From NCBI GenBank assembly GCA_963576735.1, contig OY755177.1, positions 17,050,001 through 17,114,000 on the forward strand: DNA of 64,000 nt, given 5' to 3'. The notes beneath the pieces are model-generated. The model made no database searches, was not told the DNA's origin, and was given only the letters and a program-made list of their open reading frames with translations. Source of the DNA: Bedellia somnulentella. Lineage: Eukaryota; Arthropoda; Insecta; Lepidoptera; Bedelliidae. Position numbers and translations under genes: made by a program. This document shows, piece after piece, positions 25,651 through 38,009 of the stretch; the first letter of the stretch is position 1, and every line of letters starts with the position of its first letter.

Positions 25651-28600
25651 ATGTTCCGTTACGTATTAATATATTTTTATTTAATTATTGGTTCTGTTAA
25701 CAGCTTCGTTGACTACTGCAATAGTGACTTGTGTGGGAGCTCATACAAACATACTGTTTGTATTTACCCTGTGAGTAGAATCTTGCGTTGTTTGGCCTTA
25801 AAATTGAACTACCCCATGTATTTCGACGGGTGTCATTCGAGGCGAGTATAGGCTTAGGACCTGAATAGATTTTCGGGCGATGTTGTTAGAAACCCGTTAT
25901 CCTTTATACATAAGCCAGAGCTGAGAAATTAGGAATCCTGTATCCACTTTTGCGTGGGGAAAAGTTGGTAAAATAAAGGTTGTTGGTGATGGGTCTCCAA
26001 CCGCACCGCCCAAAAATCCCTTAAAAAGCCCCAATACCGTTAGTCGCCTCTTACGTACACCCACCGGAAGAAATGGAGTAGTGACAATAATAAAAAGCCG
26101 TCACTATGCAGCACTTACCCAGATCGAGTTCCAAAAGTGGCTGAGGTTTGAATGTCTTTTGGGATTCTTCTGATTCTTTTTCCCCAGTGTTAACTACCTT
26201 TATAAGTGATACTTGCCCTCAAATCAAGAATAGATGGAAATGTGTAGATCCTGTTCAGAATTGATTTGAGATTTAGGACAATGCCAGCATGTATTTAGTT
26301 TCTATAAACGTACATTTACAGATACTAATATAATATTTCACTCATGTTGTTTTCCCCAATTGCATAGAAATAAATAATTCCACGTCAGGAAAATAGGAAA
26401 ACAACATATTGTAGAGTAATCATCGGATCATCGGTGATCAGTTTCTTACCACATCGCCCAACAATCATTTGAAAAGCTCTAAAACTTCTTTAATGGTTGG
26501 TACGAACACTAATAATATTTTAAAAATATAACTGCATTTTTTATTTGTTGCAAAGCCTGGTCCAGGGTCTCGGTGTTCAGCGTATATAAACGCGAAATTA
26601 AGCTCAACAGAAAAATCTAGGATTTTGAATAGACTCAACAAGAGACGAAGCGAGGTGGCTCGAGGTTTAAGAGGAATGCCGCCAGCTGCGGACATGATTA
26701 AATTGGTCTGTGCTTTAATTTAATTATTCGAATTTTTCAGCAGTTTTAAAAACTACAACTTGGCAATAAATGACTGAGCTGATTTTTGAGCTGATTGCTG
26801 AGCTAAGCTCTTATACGCTGGTCGGCCACTTCTTTGTGATCGAACTTCTCTGGTACGGCTCGACCGAATTCAAACTTTGGCACAGTGATCAAATGGACAT
26901 TGCTAAGTGTCACAAGGGGTCGCATGTCGTGATCGAACCTACTATAATAATCACTGAAAAACGATTTTCCCGTTGAAGTCAGTAGAAAAAAGGGCACAGC
27001 TTCAAGTTTTAGACCGCGGCTTTTTAAGAGCGCGGCTTTAAGCTTAAGAACGACTGCACGGATAGTAAGAAGACTTACCTAACTCGCTCAGCTCAATTCA
27101 TTTCAATCGGAATTTGCATTGAAGTCCTAGTATTACTTACACTTATGTCACTAAACAACTCCGCCCCGAATAACATATTCTTTCGACCAGCGATTATATC
27201 GCAAGCTTTAAGTCAAGATCTACTTTGAGAAGTGATATGGTTTAACGAGTTAACGACTCAGTTAATAATGCGGCTATTGTGGTCAAAAAACATAAAATAA
27301 TTCGATGCAAAATATATTTGTAATAGGTATAGGTGGAGGATTTGGCATATGAAGCGCAACTGTGGGCCGACCAGTGCAATCCAGCTCAGACTCCAGAAAT
27401 TAAAGACGAATGTCGAGATTTATGTAAGTAGATACATACATATACTCACGGCTATAACTCCCTAGAAGGGGTAGCCAGAGCTAAGGAATTAGAAATTCCT
27501 CAGCCACTTTTGGAAGTTGAGTGGGGAAAAGATGGTAGTACAAAGGTTGTTGGTGATGGGTCTCCAACCGCATCGCCCAAAAATCCCTTAAAAAGCCCCA
27601 AGTCCGTTAGTCGTCTCTTACGTACACCCACCGGAAGAAATGGGGTAGTGCTATTCTAAGCCGACACTACACAGCTTATGTAAGTAGATATTTTTCGAAT
27701 TTGCAATTTTGTACCTTCACATTTCTTCACCACGCACCTCTAAAGCAGCAAGTGCAATTGACACCATAAAAGAACAGAAACCTAAAGAATCAATGTAATA
27801 ACCAAACTTGCACACATGCATACATACTCACGACTATAAAACCCACAAAGTGTTAGTCAGAGCTTAAGAATGAGAAATTCTTCAGTTGCCTTTATAAGTT
27901 TTGCGGTAAAATAAAGGATGGATGGTGATGGGTCTCCGGCCACAATTGCCCCACTATCACTTAAAAAGCCGATGTTAAACCCTAAGACACCAGTTATAAC
28001 CACGGATAGAAATGGGTTAGTGATATTCTAAGCCAACTCTACATAGCAAAATACCACTATGTATTATCAATTTCGCTTTTCCCAGATGCCGTCACAGTTG
28101 GTCAGTGCATTGCATCAGTAGTTGGCGACGCTCCAGGTCTGCGGCCCGAAACCTTGGTCGACACTTGGTTCATACAAAGCTTAAAATATCGATGGAATCA
28201 CACTTATGTGCCGTAAGTTATATGGTGTTTAATATTTGTTAGGCTCCAATTCGACACCGGGAGCATTCACATACTTGTATTGTAACATTATTTATTCGTG
28301 TTTGAGCATTATATTAAAATAATACCATTACAAGGTGCGCATTGTAATGCTCGTTCCTCCTCCTTCACTGATGTGATGCTCAAATTTGTAAAGTTACGTT
28401 TAGGTTCTTCCCTCAGTTAAAGACACAGTTACAACCACTATACGCCAGAACCTAAAAAAGGCTCGACTTGTTATGCACTAATGATTGTGAATGTCTGACA
28501 TTCAATATTCATGTATTGGTTCGAGTATATTAAATACAAAAATGCGTCTTAGAATTCTTTTTTGTGTTGGTCTAAGGATATAATATGTTTGAGAATATTT

Positions 28601-31399
28601 ACAGATCTGTTAAAAATGAATATGCTGAATTTTCACAAATGGTTTGGTCCAAGGCTCATATGGTTGGTTGTGGAAGAAGTAAATTTGTGGTTAGTACTTT
28701 TAGAAGCATATTTTAAAAATAAGCTTTTTAATAGTTCAAGCTATAATTTATTTATTTATTTTTATTATTTATTTATTATAAAAACACAATAATGCTTAAC
28801 AGCTATGGCCAACACGCAATTATTGTTAGGTAGAACAAAAAATATATACAAAATAGAATTTAACATTTACAACAAATATAACTAACTTAATTAAAATTTC
28901 AAATTTACAACAAATAGAATTAAAATTACACAAAATCAAACAATAATAAAATACAACAAACATTTAAAATCGATAATTATATCATAATCCGATTAAATCA
29001 TTAAAATAAACAGTTTATCAACGTAACATTAAAAAAAACAATAAGCATATTCTTATTGTGCGATTCTATATTAAAATACATAAACTCAAAATATTAAAAA
29101 TTCCTCAGCCTCTTTTGAAAGTTGAGTGGGTAAAAGATGGAAAAATGAATGTTGTTGGTGATGGGTCTCCAACCGCATCGCCCAAAAATCCCTTAAATAT
29201 CACCAATACCCTAAGTCGCCTCTTACGTACACCCACAGGAACAAATGGGGTAGTGCAATTCTAACCGAAAATACACAGCTATAATAAATATATATATATA
29301 ATAAAATAATAATAATAGTTAAATGAGTTTTGAGGTCGTTGTCTGTGTTGTGTCAAAATTCCGCTTTTTTATGCGTTGTCTTTATTCCCAGAAAGAGGAC
29401 TAAATCTTTTTGTTGTCTAGGAAAACAGTCGAGGACGACTGCAGATGGTTGAGAGATTAGTTTGCAATTTCGGGCCTCGAGGTCCCATAGTCGGAAGTTA
29501 CCCGTGGGTCCCAGGACCTCCGGCTTCTTCGTGTCCGATTCATTTTATAGCAGATACAAAAGTTCATGGTTTATGCTCATGTAAGTATCTTCTGTAAATA
29601 TACTAATTGTTATTGTCCTTTCTCTGGAAAAATGTGCATAAAATGAGTCTTAAAATGAGTCTTGTTTATATTTTACAGTATATTTCTACTAAATTTTCAA
29701 AATAATTATCGCTTATAGGAAAGCACATAATTTCCCACCGAGAGACTCGGGCCAACCTAAACAGTTTTTTTTGGACTTATCCATGTAGTCATATTTTTTT
29801 AATTTTATTAATGATCGAATCATCGCCATTAAGCCAGGACTTCTTTGCAGATTCAAAATCACCAACTACTTTGGAAACTAAGGGTTTGTTAATACTTCCT
29901 TCGCAAGAAGATGTATTATACCATGTTATATCTGAAATGGAAGGAGAAAAATCTTTTCGGACGTTTGGAAAACTTGATAAACTATACCTTAAGAAGCTTG
30001 AAAAAGTTACGATGACTGCTTTGAAACAGATGCAAAATATAAGATTACCTTTTAAAAAAGTAACAATGGATCTAAATAATATAAAAAACCTTGAACACGT
30101 AATCGAAAATACAACTCTTTCTACAGTAACACCTAAATTCGAAATATCTCTTCCAAAATATTCCGTGGTTACTCCAATTAATTTCTCGAATCCAACATAT
30201 AATATAGAAGCTAGTATTGAACAAGATGTTGATTCACTCGCAGATAAAATTAGAAAGCACAAGAAAGTAACAAAAAATATTATTAATTCCGAAATTCCAA
30301 GGATATCAAAGCAAAATGCTACCTCTCGTTATGTAACTAAATTGTTCAATATATCTGAGAATGAAACAAAACAAACGAGTTTAAGAAATGATAATGGAAC
30401 AAACATAAATATATCAATCATTCCAATAAAGAATGGAACTACAATGCCAGTTTTTTTTACTACTATTTATTCGATGCACGAAGAAAATGGCACTTTTAAT
30501 AACACAACAACTCCAATTTATACAAAAAGTGCTTCTTATAAAAATGAAACTCACAAATCTCACAATCACGCCAGAAAGATACGGAATCTGTACGGGGAAA
30601 AACAAATGAAAACCGAACCAAATATTGTGAATAATACTCAAATGGTTGGAACACTTGGAAATCAATTCTTGGGAAATCCTTATCATTTAAACACATCAGA
30701 CCGTAAGTAAGTGGTATTTTAATTATTCATAAATATCAATAAATACGGACAAATTATACACAGATCAAGTTTACCCCAAAATAAGTAAAACTTGTAATAA
30801 GGGATACTAACTCAACGATATATTTAATATTATATAATACACATATAAATAACATCCAAGACAAAGAAACAATCATTAACGCTCATCACATAAATGTTGC
30901 TCTCAGTTGGAATCGAACCCGCAACCTCCGGACCGAGAAGCTAGTCACTTATCCACTCGGCCACAGACGTCGTCAAAAACAAACATGTAATGTTCAGGAT
31001 TTAATTGTGGTAAGTAAGTGAAGTTTATGTTTCAGGAATCATGATGAATCATAAGCTTCGTGATTGCCTTTGCAAGCTTGTTAATAATAAAAAAAGGCAC
31101 TCCCTCTCCTTCTGTCTGGACGTAAGCATAGTGAAAATTACATATGTAACGAAAGTGTGATTCCCAGAAGTTACATTCTCACAAATAATGTGTGTGTTTT
31201 GCAGAAACATAGAAATGAACGACTTCTTGAGTTGCAACTTACTAATATCTCAATACTTTGTTCAGAACTCACCACAAAATATCCTTCGCTACAACTAAGG
31301 AACTCTGCAGCGACATTTTTTAAAGAAACTGATGTAAAAGTTTTTCAATTTCATGGAATTCTGCTTATTTGTGTACTTATTGATGTTTTCTTGATTTAA
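25651..31399 (+). CDS. CAP-superfamily (antigen-5/SCP-like) secreted protein with long glycosylated tail, 621 aa
   Basis: Exons: 25651-25770, 26556-26705, 27333-27423, 28086-28212, 28605-28689, 29421-29580, 29851-30702, 31036-31121, 31205-31399; all phases agree. The protein opens with a signal peptide (MFRYVLIYFYLIIGSVNS), then DYCNSDLC, RILNRLNKRRSEVARGL, LAYEAQLWADQCN, EFSQMVW (172-177 region), VGCG and LVCNFGPRG, the order of landmarks of the CAP fold. The usual HN.LR and HYTQ histidines are absent (LNKRR and AEFSQ). Residues about 245-530 are low-complexity, rich in Asn/Thr/Lys, with about a dozen N-x-S/T sites (NATS, NISE, NETK, NGTT and others). The last 20 residues are hydrophobic (FHGILLICVLIDVFLI at the end), suggesting GPI anchoring or membrane insertion. 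An AATAAA-type signal follows at 31402. Role unknown; relatives are secreted venom-allergen-like proteins. Confidence 0.88.
25911..26111 (-). repeat. SINE-A copy, 3' truncated
   Basis: Begins at agccagagctgagaaattag without the CATA tail and ends at the head with a small insertion (caataataaaaagccgtcac). In CAP intron 1. Confidence 0.75.
27431..27675 (-). repeat. SINE-A copy
   Basis: Full-length minus-strand copy that starts 8 bp after the donor of CAP exon 3. Confidence 0.85.
27822..28048 (-). repeat. SINE-A copy, diverged
   Basis: Landmarks tactcacgactataaaaccc, gatgggtctccggccacaat and attctaagccaactctacat; many substitutions mark it as old. Confidence 0.7.
28735..29060. repeat. AT-rich stretch without a gene
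   Basis: Runs of ATTT and long A/T tracts with short phrases (taacagctatggccaacacg) like LINE 3' ends. I see no coding signal. It lies in CAP intron 5. Confidence 0.4.
29098..29279 (-). repeat. SINE-A copy, tail-truncated
   Basis: Starts aaattcctcagcctcttttg and runs to the head (accgaaaatacacagc); the tail and first 50 bp at the tail side are missing. Confidence 0.75.
30747..30977 (-). repeat. SINE-C: tRNA-derived SINE copy
   Basis: Minus strand begins gacgtctgtggccgagtgg, with a perfect pol III A box (TGGCCGAGTGG) and B box (GGTTCGATTCC) 45-50 bp apart, then a body (gagcaacatttatgtgatga, gagttagtatccctt, cttgatctgtgtataat). A second copy is at 59745. It lies in CAP intron 7. Confidence 0.75.
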
Positions 31400-31838
31400 A
31401 ATAAAATATTACGATCGGTCAATGCCACTTGTCAATTTATTTGTCATTATGACCCCGACAACGCTGAACATTTCACAAAAATAAAAGGGTTACAAATACA
31501 AATGGAATTTTAATAAGTAAAGGTGTGTCGGCGGCAATGAAACGCGTCGGTCATCGCCCGCTTCAGGGGTGGGAAATGGTTTGCATGCTAATGTGACTTT
31601 TAATGCGGGGGCCATAACTGTGATTTTCTTTTAATCGTAAACTATACGTACTGATGATGGTCTAATTTCACTGGACGTTTGCTAGTTACTTGTATCGTGT
31701 TCAGCGTTCAAGGCGGCTTGACGACCACAGAAAATATTACTGTTGTTTAATACTGACTTCACGGTAAATATTAAGGATTTAGCAGAGACTCTCTTAAGCA
31801 GAATATTATAGTATTCTGTGCTTTTTGTGTTTGTTAAA
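31400..31838. other. Region between CAP gene and first possible katanin exon
   Basis: Contains the CAP polyadenylation region at its left end and presumably a promoter for the exon at 31839. No repeat or coding sequence was recognised. Confidence 0.4.
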
Positions 31839-31999
31839 ATGACCAACGATATTAAGGAGAATGTGAAATCAGAGACTAAAGACTTTACCTGCGGTTCTTG
31901 GCCCAAGAAAGACAATATTAAAATTGAGTTTGGGATTGGTGTGCCTTTAGGTGCGATGAGTGCCCATCCAGTATTTCACTCTGCCTGGGATTTGGGATG
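31839..31999 (+). CDS. Orphan coding exon; possible alternative first exon of the katanin gene
   Basis: ATG at 31839 opens MTNDIKENVKSETKDFTCGS, WPKKDNIKIEFGIGVPLGAM and SAHPVFHSAWDLG, then two bases (TG) and a strong GTAAGT donor. I do not recognise the peptide. Its two-base overhang equals that of the katanin first exon at 43478-43551, so it could splice in frame to the exon at 44454 (TG+T = Cys). It is also compatible with being the start of an unrelated gene nested in the 11-kb interval. Start chosen as the first ATG with good context after an in-frame non-ATG stretch. Confidence 0.5.
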
Positions 32000-32147
32000 G
32001 TAAGTATTTTGTAAAAAGATCACAACTTACTTTTAAAAATAAGTTTTTAATTCATGAATTTGTAGGGCAATTAACAACACTGCAGTTGTCTCAAGTGACA
32101 ATATTAGCATATAGTAATTTTAGTAGAAGACGGATTTAGTTTTAATT

Positions 32148-32335
32148 GAGAATGCTTTCGAAAAGGCAGGCATCCAATATTAAAAATAAAAGTGCATGTA
32201 CGTAAATATTGATGAATATAAAAGAAGCTCGAATTGTGCTAGGATAGTACAAAGTGGCAATAGATAGTGCATGACTTTCGCAATGGAACTTAATGGCCTC
32301 AGTATGTGTAAGTATTATGTATGTATGTTAATTTA
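32148..32335 (+). mobile_element. RTE LINE 3' fragment, old
   Basis: aatgctttcgaaaaggcagg, gcatccaatattaaaaataa and ttaatggcctcagtatgtgt retain the order of the LINE terminus with many changes. Confidence 0.55.
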
Positions 32336-33753
32336 ATACAATAATTCGTTTTAAAAGTCGCTTATTAAAAGATCGTCAATTTTGCACCAATACTTTCTTT
32401 AAAGCAATTATTTACAAACTATTTATTCCACGGAATTTAAATATCTTTAGCGTTCCGCTCTATTATGGAACTCATGCATTAAGATTAGTTGCTAGAATAA
32501 CATTAGACAGTACTCCTTATAAACGGCACTATATTAGGTAAACGTCTTCTGATAATTTGAATTAAAGGCGCAATCACTCATAATCGTCATTCCTAATACT
32601 GCTTGATCTACCATCTCTTCAATTCTAGGGGGCAGGTGTATCTGTGGCCATAATGACCCAAAACATAGTAACAACGCAATCATGTGTTTCTCCTCTTGAT
32701 GTTAACTGTCACTTAACCTATTTTTGTAACAAATCTGATATTGTTTCAAATTTATAAACGTACAGTCAGTTTGGTTTATTAGCTTTCAAAATGGCCAACA
32801 AAAGGAGTAATTATTAGTTGACCCGTCCGAATTCGTTTCTTTCCCGCCGACCTCCTTAGATCATCGCGTGATGTTTTTGCGATAAGGCTTTAGGGGGACG
32901 CCATAATCGTGTTTTGTAATGAAGGAGGGCATGGTAGCTACTTGGCCAGAAGGTTTTTCATAAGAAAAACCTTTTGGTACTGTGCATCAAAAGTATATAA
33001 TTATGTACTTCAGCTTTTCATTTTTGAATATGATGCTGTCGTCATATTATTTAAAAAGAAAGCAAGAGAGAAGAAACATTTATTCTCATTGAGAATATAG
33101 AATACAAACAAAAAATCACAACGAATATATATACATATCAAAATCAAAAGCTTCTACAAAAATTTATAGATCACACTATACCCTTAAGTCGAAAAGGCTC
33201 GGACTCAGCATAAAATTATCTTGATTGATATCGTTGATAATTCAACCAAAAATACTTCCTTAAAATTGCGTTACCATCGAATATCTAGCGTTAAAATCTT
33301 TATTAAATAAAAGAAAGCCCTTATAGTTACACCATTTATACCTCTCGAACGGCTGAATGGGTTTGTCTTATGTTCGGCCGTAGGTATCTTCATGTAATCT
33401 AATCATTTATACAAAAAAGCAATTATAGATACAAAAAGATCAATTATTTACCCCAAAAATTAAAAATAATTGGACTGACCTGAGTCACCAGATCTTGGAC
33501 ATTGAGAGCTTCATTTACGATTTATTATTGTTGTCTGATAATGAAACTTAAGATTTTTCTCATAAATCCAACTGAGAATCTTTTCAGATAAGCTGACAAA
33601 TCAGATATTGTTTTTAGTTCCCACCATTTGTTAATGTGGATTGTACTTTATAACACTGTGTAAATACACTACAAAGGGCAAGGTTAATACTTCAATGATA
33701 TGATAACACCTTAAAAAAGCCTTGAAATTTTTACAAAAAAATATTATTTATAA

Positions 33754-36545
33754 AATTTATACTCCAATATTATGGGTGATTTTAACACTTGTCTTAAAAA
33801 AGGAGATTTCCGCTCTAAATCCCTAGTTTCAATTTTCCAAAGTAGTAATTTTCATATTCTACCTCTTGATGCCACTCATAACTTACCAAAAAGTACGCCG
33901 TCTCTTTTAGACCTTATAGCTGTCTCTTCTCCCAATCATGTTGCTCTTCATGGACAAACTCCGGCTGATGCTTTTTCTCATCACGATCTTCTGTACTTGT
34001 CCTATAAACTTCGCCCTCCTAAAAATAAGTCAAAAATTCTTCTGCAACGCAGCTTTGGTAGTATAGATCTGGATAGGCTGCGACATGATGCCTCGAACAT
34101 TGACTGGACGTCATGTACTACAGCGGATACTGTCGATGAACAAGTGAACATTTTTAATACTCTACTAACAGCACTTTATGACGTTCATGCACCAATAAAA
34201 GCGGTGAAAATGAAACATTTACCGGCACCATGGCTCAGTACTGATATTAAAAATCTTTTGACTCAAAAAGCACGTGCCAAGTCTAAATTTAAATCTCGAC
34301 CAACTGATGTAAATAAAGAAAAGTATGTTTTAATTCGAAATCATTGCAATAGGGTGTGTAGAGATGCACAACGACACCACATTCATGAATCCGTTGAAAA
34401 TGGCGATCCAGCTAAAATCTGGAAGTTTCTTAGATCCTTAGGAGTTGAAAAATCTCGTCAAGATTCAATCCCAAAAGACATTGACCTCAAGTTACTTAAC
34501 AATCATTTTTCCTCATCTTCTGCCTTTGGAGGTTTTCAAAAGGCTGAAACATTAAATTATCTTTCTGCACTTCCAACTCCGGATCATCCACCCTTTAATA
34601 TGTGTCAATTCTCCGATTGTGATGTTAATAAGAACATTATATCTATTACATCAAACGCAGTAGGCGGTGATTGTATTAGCCGTAAAATGATATTGCCTAT
34701 CCTTGACATAATTTTTCCCGTTATCACCAAAATCTTTAACAATTCCATATCCTCAGGATCATTTCCAACAATATGGAAAGAAGCCCAAGTTACCCCTATT
34801 CCTAAAAAAGTCAATCCTAAGTCCTTTTCTGAATATCGTCCTATATCTATCCTCCCTTTCCTTTCTAAAGTTCTTGAACGATTGGTTAATAGACAACTCA
34901 GTGACTTTCTCACTAAAAATGATCTCCTTAATCCTTTTCAATCTGGTTTCCGTCCTTCTCACAGTACTGTCACGGCTCTTGTCAAAATTACTGACGACAT
35001 TCGTTTGGGGATGGATAAGGGTCTGCTGACTATCCTGGCATTGCTAGATTTCAGTAGTGCCTTCAACACAGTTGACTTCGAAATATTATTAGCTTTACTT
35101 CGTTCTCTTAACATATCTCCAACGGTGATTGACTGGTTTCGTAGTTATCTACTAGGACGACGGCAGCGTATTCGCATCGAGGAGTCTTACTCTCCCTGGT
35201 GCGAGTTAACTGCCGGTGTTCCACAAGGTGGTGTGTTGTCTCCTCTTTTATTTGCTATATTTATTAATAGTATTTCTCTTCAACTAACTTCTTCCTACCA
35301 CCTTTATGCAGATGATCTTCAGATTTACACACAGGCTAATTTTGACCAATTAAATATGTCCATAAACTTGATTAATGTTGATTTGGAGCGGATTTTGAAA
35401 TGGAGTGAAGCATATGGACTAAAAGTGAATCCAAATAAGACACAGATAATTATAGTCGGTAGTTCTCGAATTATTTCTAGGATCGACAATAAGTCACTAC
35501 CGCCTATATTATTTGACGGAACATCAATTCCTATTAGCCCTACAGTTAAAAACCTAGGGATAATGATAGACAGCACCTTATCTTGGGTGCCACAATTAGA
35601 AATGGTTAGCCGAAAGATGTTCGCTTCAGCGGGATCCCTCAGAAGGTTGCGTAATTTTCTTCCTACTGCTACTAAAACTGCGTTAGCTCAATCACTTCTC
35701 TTGCCCCTTCTTGACTATGCTGATACTTGCTACCTTGATATAACTGAAGAGCAACTTAATAAACTTGAGCGCCTCCAAAACTTTTGCATTAGGTTTATTT
35801 TTGGATTGAGGAAATATGATCATGTATCTGTATATCGCACTCAACTGAAATGGCTTCCTATTCGTCTCCGCCGGAATGCACATACACTTTCTCTCCTTCA
35901 CTCTATTTTATTCAATCCTGCCACCCCTTTCTATCTAAAAGAACGTTTTCAATTTCTCTCCTCTTCCCACGATCTTAATCTACGTTCTGAACATAATCTT
36001 CTATTAAGCATTCCCTCCCATTCAACCAATTACTATGGCTCCTCCTTCACTGTGCAGGCTGTTCAATTGTGGAACGCACTTCCGGTAGAGATTCGTCAGG
36101 CTAAATCCCAATCTATTTTTAAGGATATGGTAAAAAAGCACTACCTCACTGAAACGCTATAATACTGTTGCAAATTAAATTATATATATTAAGTATATAA
36201 ATAAAAATATGTATCATAATATTTGTATGTAGTTTTAATTTATTGTATCATAGTATTTATATGTTTGTTAATAGTTTATTATTTTATAACTAGATTATAT
36301 TAAGTATGACTGGATTGTTGTATTGTTTAAGCAGATTAACGCATAGTCATCAGTTTCACCATGTTGTTGTACATCTATCTCACATGACTCTAATTTATTG
36401 ACCTCTCCATTCAAAGGTTGTCTGGAAGAGATCGCTTTTAGTGATAAGACCGCCAATTGTACTTTTGTTAATTCATTCTGTGTATTTGTAATTGTTTTTC
36501 CATATTTGATGTACAATAAAGAGTTTTCTATTCTATTCTATTCTA
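33754..36545 (+). mobile_element. 5'-truncated non-LTR retrotransposon (CR1/Jockey-like) with intact ORF
   Basis: The element starts inside the endonuclease domain and includes one long ORF and a 3' untranslated region with ggttgtctggaagagatcgc and tgtacaataaagag, ending in a TTCTA repeat (about 36521-36545). Truncation at the 5' end and a simple-repeat 3' end are typical of target-primed LINE insertion. It lies 1.75 kb downstream of the orphan exon and would be intronic if that exon belongs to katanin. Confidence 0.85.
33772..36162 (+). CDS. LINE ORF2 fragment: endonuclease C-part plus reverse transcriptase, 796 aa
   Basis: Residues 1-85 keep the end of an APE-type endonuclease: MGDFN at the start, SLLDLIAV and FSHHDLLYLS. 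The RT domain follows: NPFQSGFRPSHSTVTALVK, LLDFSSAFNTVD, TAGVPQGGVLSPLLFAIF near residue 480 and the catalytic YADD near residue 512. The tail (ERLQNFCIRFIFGLRKYDHV, AVQLWNALPVEIRQ) is typical of CR1/L2/Jockey-type proteins. There is no stop or frameshift over 2.4 kb, so the insertion is young. The true start of the protein and most of the endonuclease are missing; the ATG is internal and cannot be the native start. Confidence 0.9.
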   Translation: MGDFNTCLKKGDFRSKSLVSIFQSSNFHILPLDATHNLPKSTPSLLDLIAVSSPNHVALHGQTPADAFSHHDLLYLSYKLRPPKNKSKILLQRSFGSIDLDRLRHDASNIDWTSCTTADTVDEQVNIFNTLLTALYDVHAPIKAVKMKHLPAPWLSTDIKNLLTQKARAKSKFKSRPTDVNKEKYVLIRNHCNRVCRDAQRHHIHESVENGDPAKIWKFLRSLGVEKSRQDSIPKDIDLKLLNNHFSSSSAFGGFQKAETLNYLSALPTPDHPPFNMCQFSDCDVNKNIISITSNAVGGDCISRKMILPILDIIFPVITKIFNNSISSGSFPTIWKEAQVTPIPKKVNPKSFSEYRPISILPFLSKVLERLVNRQLSDFLTKNDLLNPFQSGFRPSHSTVTALVKITDDIRLGMDKGLLTILALLDFSSAFNTVDFEILLALLRSLNISPTVIDWFRSYLLGRRQRIRIEESYSPWCELTAGVPQGGVLSPLLFAIFINSISLQLTSSYHLYADDLQIYTQANFDQLNMSINLINVDLERILKWSEAYGLKVNPNKTQIIIVGSSRIISRIDNKSLPPILFDGTSIPISPTVKNLGIMIDSTLSWVPQLEMVSRKMFASAGSLRRLRNFLPTATKTALAQSLLLPLLDYADTCYLDITEEQLNKLERLQNFCIRFIFGLRKYDHVSVYRTQLKWLPIRLRRNAHTLSLLHSILFNPATPFYLKERFQFLSSSHDLNLRSEHNLLLSIPSHSTNYYGSSFTVQAVQLWNALPVEIRQAKSQSIFKDMVKKHYLTETL

Positions 36546-37309
36546 ATAATTTTGTACGGGACCCTCAGTTGTTGAGTCCAACGCGTTCAACCGCGGTTTC
36601 TAAATTATTAGTTAAGAATATTCACCACATAGAGTTCTTATAAATATGGATAAGTTGTATTTTGTAGAAGCTAGTGAGGCGTGCAGATAATTTATGTATA
36701 CGTTTGTAAAAACGAAGCTGTCATTGTGTTACGTTCTAGACGTTTAATAGTAATGGTTCGCTCGCTAGAAATTATTTTTTGCATTTTTGGATATACATTA
36801 AATAAATAGTTTTCGTATCCCTTAAGGATGAAAGATAGTGGTTAAAAACACATTTCACCATAGTATTTTCTAAGATTTTCACGATCGCACATTATAATTG
36901 AAACAACTATTGATTTTCGGATATAAGTGTTATTTTTAAAAGTAATTGCCAACCATCATCTTGCTTGGTACCCGATCATTAGCACAACTAAGAGAGGGAA
37001 GAACACTAGCAAGACTCCAGATAACATTAGCTTTTTTTGTACATAGCAAATATTAAACGCAAATGTAACTTAAAATTTTGTGAAGGTAGTTAGTATTAAT
37101 AATTTTATAGTACTGTATAATAACAAATAACACCTCAGTCTTCCCGTGACCATGATAACTGAAAAGTTTTCGAAACGTCGGCCTTTAAAAATAATGTAAT
37201 AACACGCGATTAAAATATCCGAAAATCAATAGTTGTTTCAATCACATTTCACCACTCCACCTTAACAAAAAAAGTTACTGAGCAAACATTAGTTCTGTTG
37301 TAGCACTGG

Positions 37310-37352
37310 CTACCCATTTTGGTGATTTATAGCCGTGAGTGTAGGTAAGTAG
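37310..37352 (+). repeat. SINE-A tail fragment
   Basis: actggctacccattttggtg then atttatagccgtgagtgt; the body is missing. Confidence 0.5.
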
Positions 37353-37459
37353 TTCTACAGGACTAATATGTGTTTTTATATAATCTTTAGATAGTAAGAA
37401 ATTCATACTGTGCTCATAATTAGTAATACAATCTGTTACAAAATAATAGACGTATGGTA

Positions 37460-37720
37460 TGGGTGGTTAATTTATCATGGTTGTTAACGGTAAGGGAAAT
37501 CATCGTGAGGAAACCCACATGGCTGAGTTGTAATTAGTCATGTGACAGTGTATTCGTACAAAACTGCGATAGGCCTGCCCCTATCACGTGAGTACACTGT
37601 CCATGCAAAACCTGGGTACTCTGAACACCAGATGACAAAGTCACGTGATGTTCAGAAGTATTAGTACCTCTGCCAACCCCTTCGGGGATATTCGGCGTGA
37701 AAGTTTATGTGATGTAAAAT
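37460..37720 (+). repeat. SINE-B copy lacking the head
   Basis: tatcatggttgttaacggta, gtgacagtgtattcgtacaa, tgttcagaagtattagtacc and ttcggggatattcggcgtga in family order. Confidence 0.75.
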
Positions 37721-38009
37721 CAAGTAAACATTGAAGTGCTCCCTTTGCGTGTAATGTAACGTTACAGATCTGAGCATTACATCAATTGAGAAGGCATTAT
37801 TATATTATGATTATAGGTATTACTGTTGTTTACTTGTAATATAATGCTCAAAGACGAAGGAAACTATAATGTTACAATTCACGTGAATGCTCCCTGTGAG
37901 GGAGCATCTAAATATATTAAAATACCAGAATGTAACAGAGACCGGATGGATGATTGTTAATTTGTAAAACAGATTCATAGAGTTATACATATATGTATAT
38001 ATATTTATT

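Noticed and set aside
29719..29850. Open frame upstream of CAP exon 7 starting after an AG at 29718
   Set aside because: Splicing there gives an immediate TGA; the tctttgcag acceptor at 29842-29850 restores phase.
30897..30968. Real tRNA gene on the minus strand
   Set aside because: A and B boxes are perfect, but the acceptor ends do not pair well and the same head plus body recurs at 59745, so it is a SINE head.
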